Origin: Soonwooa buanensis
Lineage (GTDB): Bacteria; Bacteroidota; Bacteroidia; Flavobacteriales; Weeksellaceae
DNA length: 64,000 bases
Assembly (NCBI RefSeq): GCF_900167905.1
Contig: NZ_FUYZ01000004.1
Location: forward strand, 1 to 64,000
Direction: 5' to 3'
Position 1 is the stretch's first letter, and each line of letters begins with the position of its first letter. The notes below the pieces were generated by a model. It was given only the letters and a program-made list of their open reading frames with translations, searched no databases and was not told the origin of the DNA. The translations under genes were made by a program, and so were the position numbers. Below are positions 16,952 to 24,841 of the stretch, in pieces.

Positions 16952-19009
16952 TTAAAACTTTTTTGATTTTAATTCCCATTTCACACCAATAAAACTTCGG
17001 ATGCCTTGCATAGGTGCATAACCATAAGTCGTATCAAAAGTATAATGGTTTGGGTTGTTTGCAGTATCATCAATCTGTTGGTCGAACGGATCATTTGGAC
17101 GCATAATTGGATTTTTTGGTCGGAAGTTCAAAAGGTTTTTTACACCTGCATAGATTTCAAAATGCTTGAATTGCTTCCTAACCTGAATATTCGCCAATGT
17201 AAAAAACGGAGAATATTCTGGTCGAAAGTCGTTTTCCAGAATCGGCAAACGCATCGGTCCATAAAATTGTCCCGTGAAATCAGCAATCCAATTATTTGGA
17301 AAATAATAACTCAAATTATAGATGCCACTCCATTTTGGAGCATGCAATTGTTGTATTTTTTCATTGTCCGATTTTTGATAAACATCCATGTAGGTAAGTC
17401 CTAAATTTATTTTTAAAGGAGAAGACCAAAGTAGATCCATATTTAATGACAAACCTTTAGAAATGGCGTGACCATCCAAGTTTTCAAAAATAATTTTATC
17501 AGGATCGGTATCAAAATCACCAATAATTTTATTCGTGAAATAAGAATAAAAACCAGACAAATCGATATTGATTTTAGAATCTCCAATCGGGATTTTAGTT
17601 AAATAATTTGCAAATGCGTTGTAGGATTCTTCGGGTTTCAGGTCTTCGGAAATTACAACATCGCGAGAACCTGTCAAAGCAGCATGATCTTCTGTAAAAA
17701 CATGTACCACACGAAATCCTTTACCAAAACTTGCTCGGAAAGTGTGATTTTCGTTAGGATTAAATTTCCAAGCCAAACGTGGCGAATGGATCGCGCCATG
17801 TTGATTATCGTAATCTAGTCGATAGGCGAGAAGTAAAGCATTCGATTTCGAAACTTGCCATTCGTCTTGTAGAAAAGCGCCGTAAAGATTTCGGTTTTGT
17901 AAAGACGATGTAGCTAGATTGGTTTCTGTAGCAACAGTATTGTCATCATAAGAAGTCAATTTTGTTGTAATGCCAGAAGTTAATTGATGTTTTCCTAACC
18001 TTTTCAACCATTGGATTTGACCGAAAAAGACTTGTTGTTCTGCCAAAAACGATGTGTCGCCATAATAAGAATCTTGATGATGATAATTATAAGACCATAA
18101 TGTTGTGATGTTTTCGGAAGTTGGTAAGTCGTACAATGCAAAAGCTTCCACACGGTTGGTATAGATGCTTTCGCCATAGATTTGGTCACTTCCACGATGT
18201 GTTTTATCCCAATTTAATTCACCACCGAAACGGTCTTCATAATAATAACGTAATCCTAGACTTGCTTTTTTGTTTTTATTTCTTTTAAAATTCCATTTAT
18301 TAAAAACAGAAATTCTGTGTTGTAAAGGCGTATCGGTAAAGTTGTCTTTATTAAGATCGATTCTGTTTCCAAAATAAAAATGGTTGAGACTCAGTAGACT
18401 CGATATTTTAGGATTAATTTTAAAACTCGTCGCTAAATCGAGATTCAGTTCTGCATCCGACGAAGAGGAGTAGTCAAGGCTTAGTTTTGGGGAAGTTAAT
18501 GGATTTTTTGTAATGACATTAATGATTCCGCCCATAGCTTCGGCGCCATAAGTTGCGTCGGCGGGACCTTTTATAACTTCAATGCGCTCAACCAAATTGC
18601 TTGGTATTCCGCTAAGTCCGTATACAGTTGATAATGAACTGACAATTGGCATTCCGTCGATAAGCATGAGCGTGTAAGGACCTTCCATGCCGTTGATGTG
18701 GATGTCGCCCGTATTACATACAGAACAGTTAAGTTGAGGTTTGACACCGTTAATCATCGCCACCGAATCGAAAATGTTGTTAGTATTACTTTTTCGTAAA
18801 AAAGCCGATGAATAGACTTCTATTGGTATAATACTATTCGTTTTCTTTTGTGGTCTTTGATGTTTAATAATGTTAACGCCTTCTATTTTTTTCGAATTAA
18901 AAGTTGGGCCTACAGCTAATGTATCACTGTCAATTTGCAAACTATCAAGCTCTTGCGAATATGAAAAAGCGGATAAACTAAGTGATAAAATTAAATAAGT
19001 TTTAGTCAT
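16952..19009 (-). CDS. TonB-dependent receptor with Cys-x-x-Cys plug motif
   Basis: A 685-residue outer membrane receptor. A signal peptide (about 1-18) precedes a plug domain (about 55-165) with LMLIDGMPI and the hallmark VERIEVIKGPADATYGAEAMGGIINVIT, then a 22-strand barrel ending in an aromatic Phe. It lacks the carboxypeptidase-like N-terminal domain common in SusC proteins. The plug carries NCSVCNTGD, a CxxC pair seen in a subset of Bacteroidota receptors; binding of a metal such as Cu is possible but unproven. No lipoprotein partner is adjacent. A palindromic operator overlaps its predicted transcription start. Confidence 0.9.
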   Translation of the reverse strand: MTKTYLILSLSLSAFSYSQELDSLQIDSDTLAVGPTFNSKKIEGVNIIKHQRPQKKTNSIIPIEVYSSAFLRKSNTNNIFDSVAMINGVKPQLNCSVCNTGDIHINGMEGPYTLMLIDGMPIVSSLSTVYGLSGIPSNLVERIEVIKGPADATYGAEAMGGIINVITKNPLTSPKLSLDYSSSSDAELNLDLATSFKINPKISSLLSLNHFYFGNRIDLNKDNFTDTPLQHRISVFNKWNFKRNKNKKASLGLRYYYEDRFGGELNWDKTHRGSDQIYGESIYTNRVEAFALYDLPTSENITTLWSYNYHHQDSYYGDTSFLAEQQVFFGQIQWLKRLGKHQLTSGITTKLTSYDDNTVATETNLATSSLQNRNLYGAFLQDEWQVSKSNALLLAYRLDYDNQHGAIHSPRLAWKFNPNENHTFRASFGKGFRVVHVFTEDHAALTGSRDVVISEDLKPEESYNAFANYLTKIPIGDSKINIDLSGFYSYFTNKIIGDFDTDPDKIIFENLDGHAISKGLSLNMDLLWSSPLKINLGLTYMDVYQKSDNEKIQQLHAPKWSGIYNLSYYFPNNWIADFTGQFYGPMRLPILENDFRPEYSPFFTLANIQVRKQFKHFEIYAGVKNLLNFRPKNPIMRPNDPFDQQIDDTANNPNHYTFDTTYGYAPMQGIRSFIGVKWELKSKKF

Positions 19010-19020
19010 ATTATTTTAAA

Positions 19021-19043
19021 GTTAGACAAATCTAACAAAAATA
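19021..19043 (-). promoter_or_regulatory. Palindromic operator over the receptor promoter
   Basis: GTTAGA-CAAA-TCTAAC (19021-19036) is a perfect 6-bp-arm palindrome that begins 11 nt upstream of the start codon. On the minus strand TATTTTTG (19036-19043) fits the -7 box, placing the transcription start inside the palindrome. This is the layout of a repressor site, possibly for a DtxR/MntR- or Fur-like regulator. Confidence 0.55.
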
Positions 19044-19100
19044 TTTGAGTAAGAAAATTTATTCATAATTTTTAATGTTTAATAACTGCTCGAAAATGAT

Positions 19101-19108
19101 TAAATTTG
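19101..19108 (+). promoter_or_regulatory. -7 box of homogentisate dioxygenase gene
   Basis: TAAATTTG lies 18 nt before the ATG at 19127. TTTA 19 nt further upstream (19078-19081) is a 3-of-4 match to the -33 box. Confidence 0.55.
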
Positions 19109-19126
19109 AAAAAAGCGAAAAGTAAA

Positions 19127-20281
19127 ATGAGATACCACAGTTCTGGAAATATTCCACAGAAAAGACATACGATTTTTAAGTCGCCAGAAGATAAATTTTA
19201 TTACGAACAATTGTTTGGTACAGAGGGTTTCCACGGGATTTCTTCATTATTATATCATATCCACCGTCCGACTCAGATAAAGGAAGTTAAGCTTTACAAG
19301 GACGCAACTCCCAAAATTGCAGTTCCCAAAAACATACAGCCAAGGATGTTTAAGGGGAAAGATGTGACGCCAGAAGATGACTTTTTGGAGAGCCGAAAGA
19401 TTTTGATGTTAAACAATGACCTGAAAATGGGACTTGCCAAACCTCGAAAATCTACCGAGTATTTCTATAAAAATGCCCACATGGACGAATTGCTTTTTGT
19501 ACATGAGGGAAGAGGTGTTCTTAAAACTTTTGTTGGAGATTTAGAATTTGGGGTTGGAGATTATTTGATTATACCGCGCGGAACAATCTATCAAATGGAA
19601 TTTGAAACTGAGAATAATGTTTTATTTTTCATTGAAAGTAATTCACCGATCTATACGCCAAAACGTTACAGAAACGAGTTCGGACAATTGTTAGAACATT
19701 CGCCATTCTGTGAGCGAGATATTATTTTACCGACACTTAATGCTCCAAAAGACGAAAAAGGAGAGTTTTTAATAAAGGTTAAAAAAGACGATATGATTTG
19801 GGACATCACTTATGCAACGCATCCTTTCGATGTTGTTGGTTGGGATGGTTTCTTTTATCCGTTCAAATTTAACATCAAAAATTTCGAACCTATTACAGGC
19901 CGCGTACACCAACCGCCTCCAGTACATCAAACTTTTGAGGCGCACAATTTTGTCGTTTGTTCTTTTGTAGCACGACTTTTTGACTACCATCCATTGGCAA
20001 TTCCTGCGCCATACAACCATTCTAATATCGATTCGGATGAAGTATTATTTTATACCGAAGGCGATTTTATGAGTCGTAATCATATCGATTTGATGGACTT
20101 TACCTTGCATCCAGGTGGAATTGTACATGGTCCGCATCCAGGTGCGATGGAGCGTAGTATCGGTGTTAAAGAAACGCATGAATACGCCGTAATGGTTGAT
20201 CCTTTCCGTCCTTTGTTATTGACAGAGGAAGCTATGAAGGTTGAGGATCCATCGTATCTTACATCTTGGTTAGAGCCTTAG
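19127..20281 (+). CDS. hmgA: Homogentisate 1,2-dioxygenase
   Basis: A 384-residue cupin-fold dioxygenase of the HgmA family, in the short bacterial form. It opens homogentisate to maleylacetoacetate in tyrosine and phenylalanine breakdown. Visible marks are RYHSSGNIPQKRHT at the N-terminus, HRP and MGLAKPRKSTEYFYKNAHMDELLFVHEG in the middle, and the metal-site region YNHSNIDSDEVLFY with HPGGIVHGPHPGAMERS towards the C-terminus. ATG 19127 is chosen over TTG 19106. Other genes of the pathway are not adjacent, but CoA-transferase genes follow; acetoacetate, the end product, is a plausible CoA acceptor. Confidence 0.9.
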   Translation: MRYHSSGNIPQKRHTIFKSPEDKFYYEQLFGTEGFHGISSLLYHIHRPTQIKEVKLYKDATPKIAVPKNIQPRMFKGKDVTPEDDFLESRKILMLNNDLKMGLAKPRKSTEYFYKNAHMDELLFVHEGRGVLKTFVGDLEFGVGDYLIIPRGTIYQMEFETENNVLFFIESNSPIYTPKRYRNEFGQLLEHSPFCERDIILPTLNAPKDEKGEFLIKVKKDDMIWDITYATHPFDVVGWDGFFYPFKFNIKNFEPITGRVHQPPPVHQTFEAHNFVVCSFVARLFDYHPLAIPAPYNHSNIDSDEVLFYTEGDFMSRNHIDLMDFTLHPGGIVHGPHPGAMERSIGVKETHEYAVMVDPFRPLLLTEEAMKVEDPSYLTSWLEP

Positions 20282-20333
20282 AAATAAGATATTGTAACAA
20301 ATCCTAAAAGTTATTTTTTAAACCAAACAGATA

Positions 20334-20368
20334 AGAGATGCTTTATTAATTGTTAAGCATTTCTTTTC
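20334..20368 (+). terminator. Terminator after homogentisate dioxygenase
   Basis: AGAGATGCTTTA and TTAAGCATTTCT pair with one mismatch, followed by TTTTCTTGT. It lies 53 nt after the stop. Confidence 0.65.
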
Positions 20369-20436
20369 TTGTATAAAATATAGGGATAAACTTTGATGCC
20401 TTTGTGTTTCAAGGTTTTGAATTAAATTTAAAATCA

Positions 20437-21924
20437 ATGTTAGAGAGAATTAGATTAGAAAATCTACACAACAAAGTAACCACAGCTGAAGAAGCCGCAA
20501 AAATCATCAAAGATGGAATGGTCATTGGCTCTAGTGGTTTTACAAAAGCTGGTGACAGCAAAGCCGTTCTTGCAGCTCTTGCAGAACGCGGAAAAAATGA
20601 AAATCTAAAAATTACATTAATGACAGGCGCTTCTCTAGGTCATGGTACCGACGGGAAACTTGCCGAAGCTAATGTTATTAAAAAAAGAATGCCTTTCCAG
20701 GTTGATCCTATTTTGAGGAACAAAATTAATGCAGGAGATATTCTTTTTATTGATCAACATCTTAGCGAAAGTGCCGAACTTCTTCATGCTAAAAATCTTC
20801 AACAGTTGGATGTTGCGGTGATAGAAGCGGCTTATATTGAACGTGACGGAAGTATTGTTCCTACAACCTCTGTCGGAAATTCTGTAACCTTTGCTGCGAT
20901 GGCAAAAAAGGTGATTATCGAGATTAATACCCAAGTTCCAGAAGATGTTTATGGCATCCACGATATCTACCAGGCAGAAGATTATCCTTTCAGAAACGTT
21001 ATCCCAATCGTTGCACCTTGGAATAAGATTGGACGTAGAAGCATTCCGGTAGATCCAGAAAAGATTGAAGCAATTGTTTTTACCGACATTAAAGATAGTC
21101 CAGCAGATATCGCCAAACCAGATCATAAGACCATCGCGATTGCTAATCACCTTTTGCATTTCTTCGAAAATGAAGTAGCTTTAGGAAGATTAACCGATCG
21201 TTTACTTCCTATCCAAGCCGGAATCGGAAAAGTAGCCAATGCTGTTCTTACAGGATTTAAGGATAGTAATTTCTACGATTTGACAATGTTCTCGGAAGTG
21301 TTGCAAGACAGTACATTCGATTTAATTGATGCTGGAAAATTAAGTTTTGCCTCAGCTTCATCAATTACTGTTTCTAAAGAATGTTACGACCGTGTTTTTG
21401 ACAACCTTCAAAAATATAGAGAGAAAATCGTTTTGAGACCTCAAAACATTTCGAATACGCCAGGTCTTATCCGACGATTAGGAATTATCGCAATTAATAC
21501 CGCAATTGAGTTTGATATCTACGGTAATGTTAATTCAACGCACATCAGTGGGACTAAAATCATGAACGGAATTGGAGGTTCTGGCGACTTTGCAAGAAAT
21601 GCTTATCTAAGTATTTTTGTGACGCAAGCTGCTTCTAAAGAAAATAAAATTTCTCACGTTTTACCAATGGTGTCGCATACCGATCATACCGAACATGATG
21701 TTGATATTTTGGTAACAGATGTTGGATTAGCAGATCTAAGAGGTCTTGCGCCACGCGAACGTGCTCAAAAAATTATTGATAATTGTGTACATCCAGATTA
21801 TAAGGAAGAATTACAATCTTATTTTGATAGAGCTTGCGAAAGAGGTGGACATACGCCACATTTATTAGAAGAAGCTTTCAGCTGGCATCTGCGTCTGGCC
21901 GAAAAAGGAATTATGAAAAAATAG
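20437..21924 (+). CDS. Family I CoA-transferase, succinyl-CoA:acetate type
   Basis: About 495 residues, starting MLERIRLENL at ATG 20437. It belongs to the acetyl-CoA hydrolase/transferase family (AarC, Ach1, SCACT). N-terminal GMVIGSSGFTKAGDSKAV, central GIGKVANAV, the catalytic-Glu segment MFSEVLQDS and C-terminal GIGGSGDFARNAYLS are all present. Family members move CoA between succinyl-CoA and acetate through a glutamyl-CoA thioester. Acceptor specificity cannot be read here. It is probably transcribed on its own, since terminators lie on both sides. Confidence 0.88.
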   Translation: MLERIRLENLHNKVTTAEEAAKIIKDGMVIGSSGFTKAGDSKAVLAALAERGKNENLKITLMTGASLGHGTDGKLAEANVIKKRMPFQVDPILRNKINAGDILFIDQHLSESAELLHAKNLQQLDVAVIEAAYIERDGSIVPTTSVGNSVTFAAMAKKVIIEINTQVPEDVYGIHDIYQAEDYPFRNVIPIVAPWNKIGRRSIPVDPEKIEAIVFTDIKDSPADIAKPDHKTIAIANHLLHFFENEVALGRLTDRLLPIQAGIGKVANAVLTGFKDSNFYDLTMFSEVLQDSTFDLIDAGKLSFASASSITVSKECYDRVFDNLQKYREKIVLRPQNISNTPGLIRRLGIIAINTAIEFDIYGNVNSTHISGTKIMNGIGGSGDFARNAYLSIFVTQAASKENKISHVLPMVSHTDHTEHDVDILVTDVGLADLRGLAPRERAQKIIDNCVHPDYKEELQSYFDRACERGGHTPHLLEEAFSWHLRLAEKGIMKK

Positions 21925-21934
21925 ATTTGTAAAC

Positions 21935-22044
21935 GAAAAGTTTTTGATTTAAACTTTTCAAATATATTTTAAAATCTGTGAAATCGATAAGATTTGTTGG
22001 TTGATTAATTTGCTGACAACCTAAGATATTCACAGATTTTTTTT
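21935..22044 (+). terminator. Tandem hairpins after the first CoA-transferase
   Basis: The first is GAAAAGTTT/AAACTTTTC (21935-21943, 21951-21959). The second is a perfect 12-bp stem AAAATCTGTGAA/TTCACAGATTTT (21971-21982, 22029-22040) with a 46-nt loop and a T8 tail. The second looks like a terminator with an unusually long loop. Confidence 0.6.
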
Positions 22045-22209
22045 GTTTTTGAGTTTTGCTTGTCAAGCTTTTTATTCTTTATTAAAAAATAACTTTTTAC
22101 TTAAAAAAATGTATATTTTTTCGTAGGCTTTACATTGTCGATTTTGCATGTGGAAAATTATTGACTAGAACTATTAAAAATTAACAAACCTGTGAACAAA
22201 TCATCTTTT

Positions 22210-22246
22210 AGCAGAAGTCTTAATCTGCTGATAAATAGTATATTTG
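22210..22246 (+). promoter_or_regulatory. Palindrome plus -7 box before second CoA-transferase
   Basis: AGCAGA-AGTCTTAA-TCTGCT (22210-22229) covers the expected -33 position of a promoter whose -7 box is TATATTTG (22239-22246). This could be an operator. The gene start is 33 nt downstream. Confidence 0.35.
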
Positions 22247-22278
22247 TTAGAGATGTTTAATACAAATTTTAGCCAATA

Positions 22279-23550
22279 ATGTACAATTACGTAAGTGCGG
22301 AAGAAGCAATTTCTATTGTTAAATGTGGTGACAGAGTTTTTTCACACGGAAGTGCCGCAACCCCTAATTTTTTAATCGATGAGTTGGCGAGGCAAGCTTC
22401 GAGATTGCAAGATGTTGAATTAGTTTCTATAACATTGCAAGGCAATATCGAAATTGCAAAACCAGAATACAAAGGACATTTTGCTATTAATTCGTTTTTT
22501 GTTTCGAGTCCAGTTCGTGCGGCAGTTAATTCGGATAACGGTGATTTTGTCCCTGTTTTTTTAAGTGAAATTCCACTTTTATTTAAGAAAAATATTTTGC
22601 CGATTGATGTAGCCTTAGTAATGTTGTCGCCACCCGATAATCATGGATATTGTACATTAGGAACCTCAGTCGATATTGCAAAATCTGCCGTCGATTGTGC
22701 CAAAAAAGTGATTGCGATTATCAATCCAAAAATGCCAAAAACGCAAGGTGATGGGATGATCCACGTCAGCCGAATTGATAAAATGATTTATCATGAATCA
22801 GAACTTCCAACCATAGATTATAGTGCCAAAGTTGGTGATGAAGAGTTATTGGTTGGTAAAAATGTTGCCGAAATTATCGATGACCGCGCGACTTTGCAAA
22901 TGGGAATCGGAACTATTCCTGATGCGGTTCTTAAGTGTTTGAGCAATCATAAAGATTTGGGTATTCATACCGAAATGTTGAGTGATGGTGTTATTGATTT
23001 AATCAAAAATGATGTTATCACTAATAAGTACAAAGGTTATAACGATTTTAAAAACATTACAAGTTTCTGTTTTGGCACACAAAAGCTTTATGATTTTGTA
23101 GATGATAATCCTGTTTTTTCATTTAAAGAAGTGACAGATGTTAACTTTCCGATTAACATTATGAAAAACAAAAAGATGCATGCGATTAACTCAGCAATCG
23201 AAATTGACTTAACTGGTCAGGTTTGTGCAGATTCCATTGGAACATTTCAATACAGCGGTATTGGTGGACAAATGGACTTTATGCGAGGCGCTGCTTTGAG
23301 TGATGGAGGCAAACCGATTATGGCGCTAACATCGAGAACAAAAAAAGGAGTTCCGAGAATTGTGCCTTTTCTTAAAGAAGGTGCAGGCGTAGTGACGACT
23401 AGAGGACATATTCATTATGTTTGTACAGAATATGGAACTGCTTATCTCTACGGAAAAAACTTGAGACAACGTGCTAAAGCGCTTATAGAAATATCGCATC
23501 CTGATGATCGCGAAATGTTAGAAAGAGCTGCTTTTGAAAGATTTAAATAA
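22279..23550 (+). CDS. Family I CoA-transferase, 4-hydroxybutyrate/butyrate type
   Basis: A 423-residue protein of the acetyl-CoA hydrolase/transferase family, shorter than its upstream neighbour and closer to 4-hydroxybutyrate or butyryl-CoA:acetate CoA-transferases. Visible motifs are SHGSAATPNFLIDEL, VALVMLSPPDNHGYCTLG, MGIGTIPDAVL, the catalytic Glu in GIHTEMLSDGV and YSGIGGQMDFMRGA. Reaction: transfer of CoA between short-chain acyl-CoA and acetate; the acid is uncertain. It is separated from the first CoA-transferase by a terminator and its own putative promoter. Confidence 0.85.
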   Translation: MYNYVSAEEAISIVKCGDRVFSHGSAATPNFLIDELARQASRLQDVELVSITLQGNIEIAKPEYKGHFAINSFFVSSPVRAAVNSDNGDFVPVFLSEIPLLFKKNILPIDVALVMLSPPDNHGYCTLGTSVDIAKSAVDCAKKVIAIINPKMPKTQGDGMIHVSRIDKMIYHESELPTIDYSAKVGDEELLVGKNVAEIIDDRATLQMGIGTIPDAVLKCLSNHKDLGIHTEMLSDGVIDLIKNDVITNKYKGYNDFKNITSFCFGTQKLYDFVDDNPVFSFKEVTDVNFPINIMKNKKMHAINSAIEIDLTGQVCADSIGTFQYSGIGGQMDFMRGAALSDGGKPIMALTSRTKKGVPRIVPFLKEGAGVVTTRGHIHYVCTEYGTAYLYGKNLRQRAKALIEISHPDDREMLERAAFERFK

Positions 23551-23574
23551 AATTTTAGTTTTAAAAAAGATTTA

Positions 23575-23612
23575 AATAATTAGTGAAACCTTTTTTTTTT
23601 CAGCTAATTATT
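23575..23612. terminator. AU-rich hairpin between convergent genes
   Basis: A 9-bp perfect stem AATAATTAG/CTAATTATT has a T-rich 20-nt loop, between the CoA-transferase stop (23550) and the AraC stop (23670). The stem is weak, so its action as a terminator is uncertain. Confidence 0.4.
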
Positions 23613-23669
23613 AATGATAAAAAAAGTTTATTGATTTTTTTCAGTAGACTTTTTTTATGTCCCGCAATC

Positions 23670-24593
23670 TTATTGTATTATCAAACTATCATTTTGGAAT
23701 GACTTAGGCGTTGTCCCTTCATGTTGTTTAAAAACCCTTGTGAAATAATTAGTATCTGTGAAACCCGTTTGATAGGCAACTTCTTTAATGCTTTCTCGTT
23801 TTTTTAATAAATCTTTAGCAAGGTTAATACGTTCTTTCATAATAAAATCGTTGGGCGAAATGCCAAGTTCTTCTTTAAACATTTTGAAAAAATTAGACTT
23901 GCTGACATAAGCCATTTTTGCCATTTGATCGATATTCAGTTTTTGATGGAGATTTTGTTTAATAAAATCTATGATGTAACCGAGTCGCGATTGGTTTTTA
24001 GAAAGTTGCAATTGTATCATGGTGCTCGCTTGGGTTTGCATTAATCTTATCAATAATTCTTTGAGAGCAAAATCTGCCATCAGATCTTTGTGCGTGTTAT
24101 TATCCATCGCGATCCGCATAATATTGTTGGTTGCCGAGGTCAAAGATTCTGTATTGAAAAGATAATATTCATGATTTTGAAGTTGCCAAGAGCTTGTGTC
24201 GTCAACTTTTGTTTCATGAAGATTAAGATAATTGAGTGTATTCTCAATAAACTCCGAATTTAGACTTAATGACAAACATTGTGAAGGCGCTTCGTCCGCT
24301 TCAGGAAAGTCGATGACCATCGTTTCGCCAGGTGCTACCAATACACTCTCGCCAGGTAGATAGTCGAAGTAATCCGTTTTGCCATCTAGTTTTAATTTTT
24401 TTTTGCCGCGTAACATTGCTGTAAAAGCCACATCGTTAAAATGTAATTTAACATCAAAAGCACTACGATGGGTTTCATAAATATTAAACTCGCAATTTTT
24501 TAACGTGTAAGAGGTTTTATTTTCTACCATGCTACCAAGCTGCTTTTCGTTTAGTAGTGCAGGTTGGTGTATGTATGATTTTTCTAGCGACAT
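23670..24593 (-). CDS. AraC-family transcriptional regulator
   Basis: A 307-residue regulator. The N-terminal 190 residues form a cupin-like ligand domain (AFDVKLHFNDVAFTAMLRG, YLPGESVLVAPGE). The C-terminal 100 residues hold two helix-turn-helix units, IDQMAKMAYVSKSNFFKMFKEELG and IKEVAYQTGFTDTNYFTRVFKQHEG, the standard AraC signature. It is divergent from the aldehyde dehydrogenase gene across 248 bp. That layout fits a regulator of the dehydrogenase and DUF779 genes, as reported for related acetaldehyde or alcohol oxidation clusters. The inducer is unknown. Confidence 0.92.
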   Translation of the reverse strand: MSLEKSYIHQPALLNEKQLGSMVENKTSYTLKNCEFNIYETHRSAFDVKLHFNDVAFTAMLRGKKKLKLDGKTDYFDYLPGESVLVAPGETMVIDFPEADEAPSQCLSLSLNSEFIENTLNYLNLHETKVDDTSSWQLQNHEYYLFNTESLTSATNNIMRIAMDNNTHKDLMADFALKELLIRLMQTQASTMIQLQLSKNQSRLGYIIDFIKQNLHQKLNIDQMAKMAYVSKSNFFKMFKEELGISPNDFIMKERINLAKDLLKKRESIKEVAYQTGFTDTNYFTRVFKQHEGTTPKSFQNDSLIIQ

Positions 24594-24841
24594 ATTATCC
24601 TTCTTTTAAAATGGCTTTTGTTAAAAATAAGGAATAATCTTTTAATAAACTTCTAATATTTTGTTAAGAAAATTCTAAAGTTTGCAACATAAAGAGGATT
24701 TTACTATAAATGTGTAGGATTGTGCTATTGGTTTGGATTTTATAAAACTAATTTCGAATTATCAATAACAAAAAAACTAACAAGATTTAATGTTTATTGA
24801 TTAAAAGTTTAATTAAAATAAATTTTAAAACCATATATATT

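Larger units (their letters stand above)
21925..22278. other. 354-bp gene-free spacer between two CoA-transferases
   Basis: It holds two hairpins near the upstream gene (21935-22044) and a palindrome with a possible -7 box near the downstream gene. No open frame with a recognisable product is present. Confidence 0.8.

Noticed and set aside
20635-21159. 174-codon open frame opposite the first CoA-transferase
   Set aside because: Antisense shadow of conserved coding sequence with no matching family.
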